Shown here piece by piece: positions 55,949 through 63,103 of a DNA stretch of 64,000 nucleotides. A program made the translations under genes and the position numbers. This DNA comes from Chryseobacterium phosphatilyticum. GTDB taxonomy: Bacteria; Bacteroidota; Bacteroidia; Flavobacteriales; Weeksellaceae. The number at the start of each line of letters is the position of its first letter. Position 1 is the first letter of the stretch. Under the pieces are notes generated by a model. That model ran no database searches, was not told where the DNA came from, and saw only the letters and a list, made by a program, of their open reading frames with translations. The DNA lies in contig NZ_PPED02000004.1 in the NCBI RefSeq assembly GCF_002899825.2, positions 62,001 to 126,000 on the forward strand, read 5' to 3'.

Positions 55949-56788
55949 ATGTTTTCTTTTACCTCATATCCTTATCCAAAATCAGAATCTCTCAAAGAAA
56001 TTCTGGGTTCTTCGTTGGTAGCCGGGATTTTAATTTATCTGTTTCTCATTATTTTTCAGCCTTTCGGAACAGAAAACTTTCATCACCCCTATAAACTCCT
56101 ATTACTTTTTCCGTACTGCATTATTTTTGGGGGAGCTTTTTTTTTGACCAACCTTTTTACATCAAAATTCAACAATTGGAATATTGGGTCTGAGCTTCTA
56201 AAAGTCATAATTATATTAATAATAGGATCTGTTCTGTCTTATTTTTATAACTCATTATTTCTGAGCCATGTTCCGCTTAGTATTGGCAATTATTTTTACA
56301 TGCTTCTCTATTCTCTGGCAATAGGAATTCCTATATCTGCCATTTATGTTCTCTCCAGATATATTTATTTGAAGAATATCCATGAAAATATTGCTATGAA
56401 AGTCTCTGAACAATTAGCGGATGCCAAGCCTGTACAACAAAATCATCTTTTGAAAGTTTCATCAGCCAATACAGAATTGCTGATTGATGAAAGTAATTTT
56501 CTTTGTGTTCAGTCAATGGAAAATTATTGTACATTTTATTATTTGGAAGATAACCAGTTGAAAAAGCATATCATCCGAATCAGCTTAGCCAATGTTTTAA
56601 ATCAAATTGAAACAAAGTCTGTTCAAAAATGTCATCGTTCCTACATTGTCAACCTTGGAAAAGTAAAAAGCCTGAAAGGAAATGCACAGGGATATAAATT
56701 ACATTTATCCGGTTTCGAAGTTGAAATCCCCGTTTCCAGAAGTTTTATTGCGACAATCATTCCCAAACTACAACAGCAAAAGAAGTAA
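55949..56788 (+). CDS. Membrane-bound LytTR-family DNA-binding protein
   Basis: A 279-aa regulator with four membrane helices in the first ~145 residues (GSSLVAGILIYLFLIIFQPFG and on), a short linker and a C-terminal LytTR domain (about 165-275): LLKVSSANTELLIDESNFL, QSMENYCTFYYLED, VQKCHRSYIVNLGKVKSLKG and FEVEIPVSRSFIATIIPKL. Membrane anchoring of a LytTR domain without a kinase is common in Bacteroidota. Its targets are unknown; ACCGTTAAT/ACGGTTGAA direct repeats before the gene at 26007 have the layout of LytTR sites. Confidence 0.92.
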   Translation: MFSFTSYPYPKSESLKEILGSSLVAGILIYLFLIIFQPFGTENFHHPYKLLLLFPYCIIFGGAFFLTNLFTSKFNNWNIGSELLKVIIILIIGSVLSYFYNSLFLSHVPLSIGNYFYMLLYSLAIGIPISAIYVLSRYIYLKNIHENIAMKVSEQLADAKPVQQNHLLKVSSANTELLIDESNFLCVQSMENYCTFYYLEDNQLKKHIIRISLANVLNQIETKSVQKCHRSYIVNLGKVKSLKGNAQGYKLHLSGFEVEIPVSRSFIATIIPKLQQQKK

Positions 56789-56876
56789 AGTTTGTCATTG
56801 GTCACTATTGCTTGCCATTCATCACTTGCATTTGAAAACTGTTCTGTAAAGCTTCATTTTTGCTCAAAAAATTAAC

Positions 56877-57662
56877 ATGAGTAAAAATATTCGCTTTTTT
56901 CTGGTCTTCATCTTTGGATTTTCTGTGTATTATTTCTTTGATTTGTTCTGTTTTAAAAACATCCAGACCGCTTCAAAAGCTTTTTTTCATAGCAAAGCTC
57001 TCGCACATGTCATTGCCTATTCAATAACCCTGCTACCGATAATCCTTACTGTAAAAATTTTACTTCCCAGAAAGCGTATTTTTGATTTACTCTCCCTTAA
57101 TGCACCTCTCAAAAAAGGATTTGTTTTAGCATTTCTGGGAACACTACCGATGGTTGCAGGATACCTGGTTCATTTTAATCTGATTTCAAAAATAGATGTG
57201 GAATCCCTGTTTATCAACACTGTGTCATCAGCATTCTTCGAAGAAATCATTTTCCGATCTTTTCTGATTGGAATATTATACAGATTTACTTCATTGGGGT
57301 TTTTGTCTTCGGTATTCTTCGGCTCTTTACTTTTTGCACAGGTTCATTTATATCAAAGCCAGGACACTACAGAGCTTTTTGAAATCTTTTCGATTACATT
57401 TATTGGATCCGTTTTCTTTGCGTGGGTGTACATTGAGACAGAATACAATCTTTGGACGGCGATATTCGTTCATTTCTTTATGAATTTATACTGGGAAATC
57501 TTTAATGTTTCACAAAATGTTTCCGGAAATCTGTATGGAAATATATATAAAGTCCTGTCCCTTCTTGTCATTATTATCCTGGTTATTTACTATAAAAAAA
57601 GAAATAAGAGCCCCTTTCAAATTATCTACAAAAACCTTTTTATAAAAAGCAGAGAAGACTAA
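56877..57662 (+). CDS. CPBP-family intramembrane protease
   Basis: A 261-aa membrane protein with about eight hydrophobic segments. The CPBP (CAAX protease and bacteriocin-processing) motifs are present: SAFFEEIIFRSFLIG (EExxxR), LLFAQVHLYQSQ (FxxxH) and FVHFFMNLYWEIFN (HxxxN). The substrate is unknown. Relatives cut prenylated or other membrane peptides, and some give self-immunity to bacteriocins. It lies 88 bases after the LytTR gene. Confidence 0.87.
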   Translation: MSKNIRFFLVFIFGFSVYYFFDLFCFKNIQTASKAFFHSKALAHVIAYSITLLPIILTVKILLPRKRIFDLLSLNAPLKKGFVLAFLGTLPMVAGYLVHFNLISKIDVESLFINTVSSAFFEEIIFRSFLIGILYRFTSLGFLSSVFFGSLLFAQVHLYQSQDTTELFEIFSITFIGSVFFAWVYIETEYNLWTAIFVHFFMNLYWEIFNVSQNVSGNLYGNIYKVLSLLVIIILVIYYKKRNKSPFQIIYKNLFIKSRED

Positions 57663-57689
57663 TCATAATTTTTTGCATAATTTTGCAGT

Positions 57690-58457
57690 ATGCTGATAGA
57701 AAGTTTTCAAAACGAAAAGATAAAAAATGTCACTAAACTTCTTAGTGACAATAGATTCCGTAAAAAATCCAAAGTTTTTGTAGTCGAAGGACAACAAGAA
57801 AACCAAAGAGCTATTCAATATAATTTTGAAGCACTGGAGTTTTTTGTTTGTGAAAATATATTTAAGGGGAAACTTCCCAATGGAAAAATTCACTATGTGA
57901 GTGAAAAGGTATATGAAAAAATAGCTTACAGAGGAAGTTCAGAAGGTATCATTGGTATATATCAAATCAAAGAAACTCCTCTTTCGGCATTTGTTCCGAA
58001 AGACAATTCTACCATAATTATTGTGGAGGGAGTAGAAAAGCCCGGTAACCTTGGAGCTATTTTAAGAAGCTGTGAAGCATTCGGTATTGATGCCCTAATT
58101 GTTGCAGATGGAAAAACTGACTTTTATAACCCCAACGTAATCAGATCCAGTGTTGGCTGTCTTTTTGGAATGGAAGTATATCAGGCAGAAAATGAAGAAA
58201 CCCTGGAATTTCTTGAAAAAAATGCTTTTAACATCTATACCACGCTGATGGATGACTCCGCGGAAGATCTTTATAAAAGAAATTTCAACCAACGTTCTGC
58301 GGTATTATTCGGTACTGAACATTCCGGATTAAGTGATTTCTGGATTGGAAAAGGAAAAAACACCCTGATTCCTATGGCGGGCAGTATTGACTCGTTAAAT
58401 TTAAGTAACGCTGTGGCTATTACTTGTTACGAGTCTTTAAAGCAGAAGAAAGGATAA
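57690..58457 (+). CDS. TrmH/SpoU-family RNA 2'-O-methyltransferase
   Basis: A 255-aa methyltransferase of the SPOUT class. The N-terminal domain is KIKNVTKLLSDNRFRKKSKV and VFVVEGQQENQRAI, the substrate-binding part. The catalytic knot has IIIVEGVEKPGNLGAILRSC (motif 1, Asn-Arg), VLFGTEHSGLSDFWI (motif 2) and DSLNLSNAVAITCYE (motif 3). It acts on tRNA or rRNA; I cannot tell which. A TAATTTTG box ends 4 bases before the ATG, so the mRNA may be almost leaderless. Confidence 0.92.
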   Translation: MLIESFQNEKIKNVTKLLSDNRFRKKSKVFVVEGQQENQRAIQYNFEALEFFVCENIFKGKLPNGKIHYVSEKVYEKIAYRGSSEGIIGIYQIKETPLSAFVPKDNSTIIIVEGVEKPGNLGAILRSCEAFGIDALIVADGKTDFYNPNVIRSSVGCLFGMEVYQAENEETLEFLEKNAFNIYTTLMDDSAEDLYKRNFNQRSAVLFGTEHSGLSDFWIGKGKNTLIPMAGSIDSLNLSNAVAITCYESLKQKKG

Positions 58458-58535
58458 ACACTGATTGGTTACCCGGTATTTAAATTAACTTTATTAGGTT
58501 GCTTTGCCCTTGGCTCACAATCACCGGACATAAAA

Positions 58536-58565
58536 AACCGCTTCACTGGGTGAAACGGTTCTTTT
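58536..58565. terminator. Bidirectional terminator
   Basis: AACCG-C-TTCAC pairs with GTGAA-A-CGGTT (one mismatch or G-U) with A-run and T-run flanks, between the convergent methyltransferase and lipoprotein genes. Confidence 0.85.
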
Positions 58566-58586
58566 ATTTTTAAGCTTATGCTAGAA

Positions 58587-58928
58587 TTATTTCTTAGCAG
58601 CGTCTTTTGCAGCATCTTTAGCAGCGTCAGCAGCTCCTTTAGCAGCATCAGCAGCACCTTTAGCAGCGTCAGCAGCACCTTTAGCAGCATCTTTAGCAAC
58701 TTCAGCACCAGCAGCAGTTGTAGCAGCAGCAGCATCTTTAGTAGCACCTACAGCAGTAGTAGCAGCAGAATCGATAACTTTAGCAGCAGAATCAGAAACT
58801 ACAGCAGCAGAATCAGCTACGTTAGCAGCAGCAGAATCAGTTGTACCTTCAGTAGCAGTAGCTTCAGTTTTTTTACAAGCAACTAGAGAGATTGCAGCGA
58901 TAGCAGCTACGAATAATGACTTTTTCAT
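58587..58928 (-). CDS. Ala/Lys-rich repeat lipoprotein
   Basis: A 113-aa predicted lipoprotein: MKKSLFVAAIAAISLVAC with lipobox. The mature part is mostly Ala, Lys, Asp, Ser and Thr. It has DSAA repeats (residues ~31-55) followed by four AADAAKG/AAKDAAK-type heptads (KGAADAAKGAADAAKGAADA), which should form a long amphipathic helix, as in LEA-like or phasin-like proteins. Function unknown; a periplasmic spacer or stress protein are possibilities. The GCA-rich repetitive DNA is prone to slippage. Confidence 0.85.
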   Translation of the reverse strand: MKKSLFVAAIAAISLVACKKTEATATEGTTDSAAANVADSAAVVSDSAAKVIDSAATTAVGATKDAAAATTAAGAEVAKDAAKGAADAAKGAADAAKGAADAAKDAAKDAAKK

Positions 58929-58996
58929 AATAAATTAAATTTAATTTTGTTAATATTGTTTTATAAAATTTTCTTCTGTTCTGTTATTTGAACAAG

Positions 58997-59052
58997 ACAA
59001 AGGTATAGCAGTTAGAAAATTTGTTTATGAAAAATAATTGTAATACCTTTGT
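58997..59052. promoter_or_regulatory. Divergent promoters with mirrored -7 boxes
   Basis: ACAAAGGTAT (58997-59006) and ATACCTTTGT (59043-59052) are exact inverted copies; each holds TACCTTTG, a -7 box, for one direction. The plus-strand promoter is complete: TTTG (59020-59023), 20 bases, TACCTTTG. For the minus strand no good -33 box is seen. The leaders are each about 55-65 bases. Confidence 0.65.
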
Positions 59053-59111
59053 AAAATTGTTTTACAAAAGAACATAACTGATAATCAACAATTTAATTAT
59101 TTTAAAAAAAA

Positions 59112-60293
59112 TTGACAGATTTAGATCTATTACACTTTGAACAACTAAAAAAGGACGTTCAGAGTCAATATTTAAAAGAATATACCCCTTCTCAGGATGA
59201 CATATCCAAATGGAAGGGTATAGATATCATATATTTTCAGGAAGACCTGCGCAAAAAAGCGAAAGGGAACATTAGTGAAAAATCATTTTATACCTATTTC
59301 AAAACTTCACCTGTGACCAAATTACCAAGGATAGATATGCTCAATTTATTGAGTAACTATGCAGGTTACGACTCATGGTACGAATTCAAAAAACAGCATC
59401 TTTTTGCCGGAGAATTGTTACAGGAAAATGAAAACATGGATGAGGAAGACATCAATGAACTTGAGAAAACAGTTTCTGAAACGCCTGAACTTCCAAAAAC
59501 TGAACTTCAACCTCAAAAAATTGAGATCCAGCCCTCTCAAAATGCTGATTTACAAAAAACAACTACTGAAAATCAACTAATTACAACAAATCCCACAAAT
59601 TCAGAAAACACCACAAATTCTTCTGAACTTCCTAAGAAAAATTTCTTCAAAAAGAACGCCTGGGCCATTATTACTTCTGTATTAATTACCATAACAGGTT
59701 TATTAGGATTCAAGGACGCACTTTTTTCTAAAACATATAAATACTGTTTCATCGACAAAGACAGAGGGGTCAACGTGATTAATACATTGGACATCATGGT
59801 CATGAAAGAAAATGAGTCTCCAATTATGTATAAAATAAAACCGGGAGAATGTTTTTTCTATTCAACAAAAGATAAAAACCTTAAAATGCGCATTAGTGCA
59901 CCCTTCTATGAGACCTTGGATGTTAACAGAAATCTTGAAAATGCGCCCGAAGAGGAGAAAATAGAGCTAAAGCCTGATGACTATAAAATGGCAGCTTATT
60001 ATTTTTCGATTAAAGATGTGAAAGGAGGAAATCCTGAAGAACAGGTTGCTCTTATTAAGCAAAAAAGAAATCAACTTGAAAACCTGATCAGCAACAGCGC
60101 TGTGATCTATCAGGTTTATGACAATGACACTTATGGTATTGAAAGACTAGACAAACAAAAGTATATCACTCTGGTAACCACACCTACCACCTCATTGAAA
60201 AATCTGAATGTTATAGAAATGAAAAAGGATACTAATGGTAAAATTGTATCCATAAAATTTAAAATCACCTCCACAGATGAAAAAAATAAATAA
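59112..60293 (+). CDS. Membrane protein of unknown function with N-terminal helical domain (TTG start)
   Basis: A 393-aa protein. An in-frame stop lies 9 bases upstream, and the first in-frame ATG is about 75 codons in, so TTG at 59112 is the likely start. The N-terminal ~90 residues are a small helical, perhaps DNA- or protein-binding, domain (WKGIDIIYFQEDLRKK, ISEKSFYTYFKTS, KLPRIDMLNLLSNYAGYDSW), a type I have seen at the front of several Bacteroidota proteins. A Gln/Thr/Asn-rich linker (~115-170), a membrane helix (WAIITSVLITITGLLGF) and a ~190-residue extracytoplasmic region follow. It forms an operon with the next gene. No function can be assigned. Confidence 0.75.
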   Translation: MTDLDLLHFEQLKKDVQSQYLKEYTPSQDDISKWKGIDIIYFQEDLRKKAKGNISEKSFYTYFKTSPVTKLPRIDMLNLLSNYAGYDSWYEFKKQHLFAGELLQENENMDEEDINELEKTVSETPELPKTELQPQKIEIQPSQNADLQKTTTENQLITTNPTNSENTTNSSELPKKNFFKKNAWAIITSVLITITGLLGFKDALFSKTYKYCFIDKDRGVNVINTLDIMVMKENESPIMYKIKPGECFFYSTKDKNLKMRISAPFYETLDVNRNLENAPEEEKIELKPDDYKMAAYYFSIKDVKGGNPEEQVALIKQKRNQLENLISNSAVIYQVYDNDTYGIERLDKQKYITLVTTPTTSLKNLNVIEMKKDTNGKIVSIKFKITSTDEKNK

Positions 60294-60858
60294 TTTTTTA
60301 ATTCTAACCGTACTTCTCGTCTTTTTCGCTGCATGTACTAAAAAAAGCACAGAGGTAAGTGACCTTGATAAACTAAGAAACAGCAATAATGCAAAGAGTT
60401 ATCCTGCTGTACAGATGGATAGTATGCAGGCGATCAATTCTATTACCAAGCAAAAAGTTCAGGAACTTCTTGACCTTTCAACCCTATATTTATCCGGCAA
60501 CAGAAATACTGAAATAGATACTGTTATTTATTCACAAATGGAAAGTTATTTCCATAAGCCTGATTCTTTAACCTTCAAAAGGCTTTTTAAAGAATTAGAC
60601 AGTATGAAAGTAAGAGCGGTAAAGGTAAATAATCTGAATGTCTACAAAGAGTTCTATAAAAAAGACACTTTAGATTACGCCAAATTTAATGTCGAATATT
60701 TTGATGACAAGAATAAGTCTTTGGGGAGCTTTGAAAAGAATGCGCAGTACATTTTACTATCCAAGCCAAAGCTTAAGAAAGAATTCAAATTCTATTTTTT
60801 AGATTTTTATTCTAAACCTTTAAAGAAAGACAGTACCTTAGTAGGAGTAACCAAATAG
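60277..60858 (+). CDS. Lipoprotein of unknown function
   Basis: A 193-aa predicted lipoprotein: signal peptide with LVFFAAC. The mature part is charged: SITKQKVQELLDLSTLYLSG, IYSQMESYFHKPDSLTFKRL, NLNVYKEFYKKDTLDYAKFN. It overlaps the preceding gene by 17 bases in another frame, so the two are likely co-translated and work together. Its 3' end overlaps the convergent fau gene by 52 bases. I do not recognise the family. Confidence 0.8.
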   Translation: MKKINNFLILTVLLVFFAACTKKSTEVSDLDKLRNSNNAKSYPAVQMDSMQAINSITKQKVQELLDLSTLYLSGNRNTEIDTVIYSQMESYFHKPDSLTFKRLFKELDSMKVRAVKVNNLNVYKEFYKKDTLDYAKFNVEYFDDKNKSLGSFEKNAQYILLSKPKLKKEFKFYFLDFYSKPLKKDSTLVGVTK

Positions 60859-61382
60859 TCAAGAGAAATATCATTCTCCCAGACATCATCAACAGATACA
60901 TCGGGGTCAAAGTAATTGACTCCGATTTTTTTTGTCTCCGGCGAAATACGTTGGAATAATCCGTCGTAAAAACCTTTTCCATATCCTACTCTATTTCCAT
61001 TTTTATCACAATATAACAAAGGTGTAATGACATAATGAAAATAATCCTCTCCTGAATCTTCATTAGAAACAGGCTCAGGAATTCCCCATTTACTCATCTC
61101 AAAAATAGAATCTGCAAAGATTTCAATATTTACCAATTGATCTGCAGCCACCTTTGGAACAAAAACACGAATTTTATGCTCCAAAAAATAATGAATAAAG
61201 ATTTTGGTGTCAATTTCATTTCTTGCCGGAATGGGGAGGAAAATATGCACCTTCTCCCTTTCTTTCGGGTTAAAATGCCTCATGAAATTGTTGAAAATCT
61301 TCTCAGATAACAAGAAAGCCTCATCAGATGACAAGGCTTTTCTTTTTTGTATATATTCTTTTCTAAGTTCAGCTTTTAACAT
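60807..61382 (-). CDS. fau: 5-formyltetrahydrofolate cyclo-ligase
   Basis: Turns 5-formyl-THF into methenyl-THF with ATP, in the cytoplasm. The protein (191 aa) has LKAELRKEYIQKRKALSSDE, HIFLPIPARNEIDTKIF, and the signature RVGYGKGFYDGLF of the family. It lies 5 bases after trhO, so they share a transcript. Confidence 0.93.
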   Translation of the reverse strand: MLKAELRKEYIQKRKALSSDEAFLLSEKIFNNFMRHFNPKEREKVHIFLPIPARNEIDTKIFIHYFLEHKIRVFVPKVAADQLVNIEIFADSIFEMSKWGIPEPVSNEDSGEDYFHYVITPLLYCDKNGNRVGYGKGFYDGLFQRISPETKKIGVNYFDPDVSVDDVWENDISLDYLVTPTKVLSFFKGLE

Positions 61383-61387
61383 AACGA

Positions 61388-62764
61388 TTATGCATTTTCA
61401 GGGTGCTGAATTTTATATAATTTATCCGATAAACGAACTCTGAACGGAAGTTCAAATGTGATTTGATCACCTTGTTTCGCCGTTTCGTTTGGCGCTCCAT
61501 TGACATAAATTTCTGTAATGGTCATTTCCCATTCTCCCGTTGTTGGACCAGAAATCAATACCTTGTCACCCACTGAAAGCTCTTTACTTTCAATAAGAAA
61601 CTGAGCAATTTTTGACTTTGAATAATAATGCTCTGCTCGTCCGATCAAAGTCTTTTTAACCCTAATTTTCTGACGAATATCTTTTGATTCAGTTTTTGTA
61701 GCTTTTGCTAAAGCCTGAGTCGACAGATCTCCGGAGTTTTTAAACTTCAACGCTTCAGATTTTCCTTTTCTGAATACTTTATTACCTACCTGAAGCCCCT
61801 TTCTAAGCTTCACCTGCTCTTCCCAAGGTAAATGTATGGTTTCCAAACACTCCGTGGAGCAACAGTTCTCCATCGCTGCTTTACATTCATCGCATTGAAT
61901 AAACAATAGGTGGCAGGCATCATTAGAGCAATTTGTATGGTTATCACAAGGTTTTCCACACTGATGACACTGCGAAATAATATCATCTGTAATTCTCTCT
62001 CCCAAACGGTGGTCAAATACAAAGTTTTTCCCAATGAATTTACTCTTGATGTTTTCTTCTTTGATTTGACGGGTATATTCGATGATTCCGCCTTCTAACT
62101 GGAAAACATTTTTAAAACCCTGATGCTTGAAATAGGCACTCGCTTTTTCACAACGAATTCCCCCGGTACAATACATCAACAGATTTTTATCTTCTTTAAA
62201 ATCCTGTAGTTGTTCATTGATAATCGGTAAGCTCTCTCTGAAATTTTCCACATCAGGAGTAATTGCTCCTTCAAAATGCCCCACTTCACTTTCATAATGA
62301 TTTCTGAAATCTACTACAATCGTATTAGGGTCATCAAGCATATTGTTGAATTCCTGAGCTTTCAAGTGAACGCCTTTATTGGTAACATCAAAAGTCTCAT
62401 CATTCAATCCATCGGCAACGATCTTATGTCTGACTTTTATGGTTAATTTTAAAAACGAGTGATTGTCCTGCTCAACAGCTACATTCAGACGAATACCTTT
62501 CATAAAGTCATATTCTTCCAGCGTATCCCGAAAAGCTTCAAATTGATCGGCAGGAATACTCATCTGAGCATTTATTCCTTCATGAGCAACATAAATACGA
62601 CCAAGAGCATCGAGTGCATTCCAGGCTATAAATAAATCGTCGCGAAATTTTTTGGGATCTTCAATTTTGGCATACGCATAGAAAGACAAAGTAAGACGTT
62701 CCTTACCAGCTTCATCAATAAGTTGAGCTCTTTCTTCTGCGCTTAAAGTGTTATACAGTTGCAT
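61388..62764 (-). CDS. trhO: tRNA uridine hydroxylase TrhO with extra C-terminal U32-like domain
   Basis: TrhO (formerly YceA) makes 5-hydroxyuridine at tRNA position 34. The N-terminal domain (1-115), rhodanese domain (125-235) with catalytic Cys199 in LLMYCTGGIRCEKA, and the Cys cluster (CHQCGKPC, CSNDAC, CDEC, CCSTEC; residues 266-306) are complete. About residues 370-458 add a domain not in E. coli TrhO (~350 aa): GRAEHYYSKSKIAQFLIES, LSVGDKVLISGPTTGEWEM and FELPFRVRLSDKLYKI. This looks like the C-terminal domain of U32 peptidases such as TrhP, the other enzyme for the same tRNA modification. A TATCTTTG -7 box (62806-62799) lies upstream. Confidence 0.9.
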   Translation of the reverse strand: MQLYNTLSAEERAQLIDEAGKERLTLSFYAYAKIEDPKKFRDDLFIAWNALDALGRIYVAHEGINAQMSIPADQFEAFRDTLEEYDFMKGIRLNVAVEQDNHSFLKLTIKVRHKIVADGLNDETFDVTNKGVHLKAQEFNNMLDDPNTIVVDFRNHYESEVGHFEGAITPDVENFRESLPIINEQLQDFKEDKNLLMYCTGGIRCEKASAYFKHQGFKNVFQLEGGIIEYTRQIKEENIKSKFIGKNFVFDHRLGERITDDIISQCHQCGKPCDNHTNCSNDACHLLFIQCDECKAAMENCCSTECLETIHLPWEEQVKLRKGLQVGNKVFRKGKSEALKFKNSGDLSTQALAKATKTESKDIRQKIRVKKTLIGRAEHYYSKSKIAQFLIESKELSVGDKVLISGPTTGEWEMTITEIYVNGAPNETAKQGDQITFELPFRVRLSDKLYKIQHPENA

Positions 62765-63103
62765 GCTATAAACGTTATAAGTGAGAAAAATATTTTTGCA
62801 AAGATAGTCATTTTAAAATAAGTATATTTATAGTCCTCAATGATAATTGGCGGATAACAGCAGCAGATCATGATTATATTGTACCTGATCAGGTAACATT
62901 ATGTCTTATTTTCTTTAATTTTTTTTTAAGTTTTGTTAACTACAGGCTTAACAATTATGACATAATGTATAAAATGATATAATAGCCGTTAAATTTTAGT
63001 TAAAATTGAAACATAGCATACTAATTGATTACTTATTTAACATTAAATTTGTTTACTCAAAAACATACAATAAAAATTAATTAATAAACAAGAAAGATAT
63101 ACA
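62765..63103. other. Divergent intergenic region with nested inverted repeats
   Basis: It has the trhO -7 box (62799-62806), a perfect 14-bp palindrome TACCTGATCAGGTA (62882-62895), inverted repeat ACATTATGTC/GACATAATGT (62896-62905, 62959-62968), and inside it TTGTTAA/TTAACAA (62933-62939, 62948-62954). A TAAATTTG box at 63044-63051 may serve the protease gene. No ORF of note. Confidence 0.7.

Noticed and set aside
58578..58886. Long Ser/Phe-rich open frame on the plus strand
   Set aside because: It is the complement of the Ala-rich repeat lipoprotein. The minus-strand frame has a proper signal peptide and lipobox.
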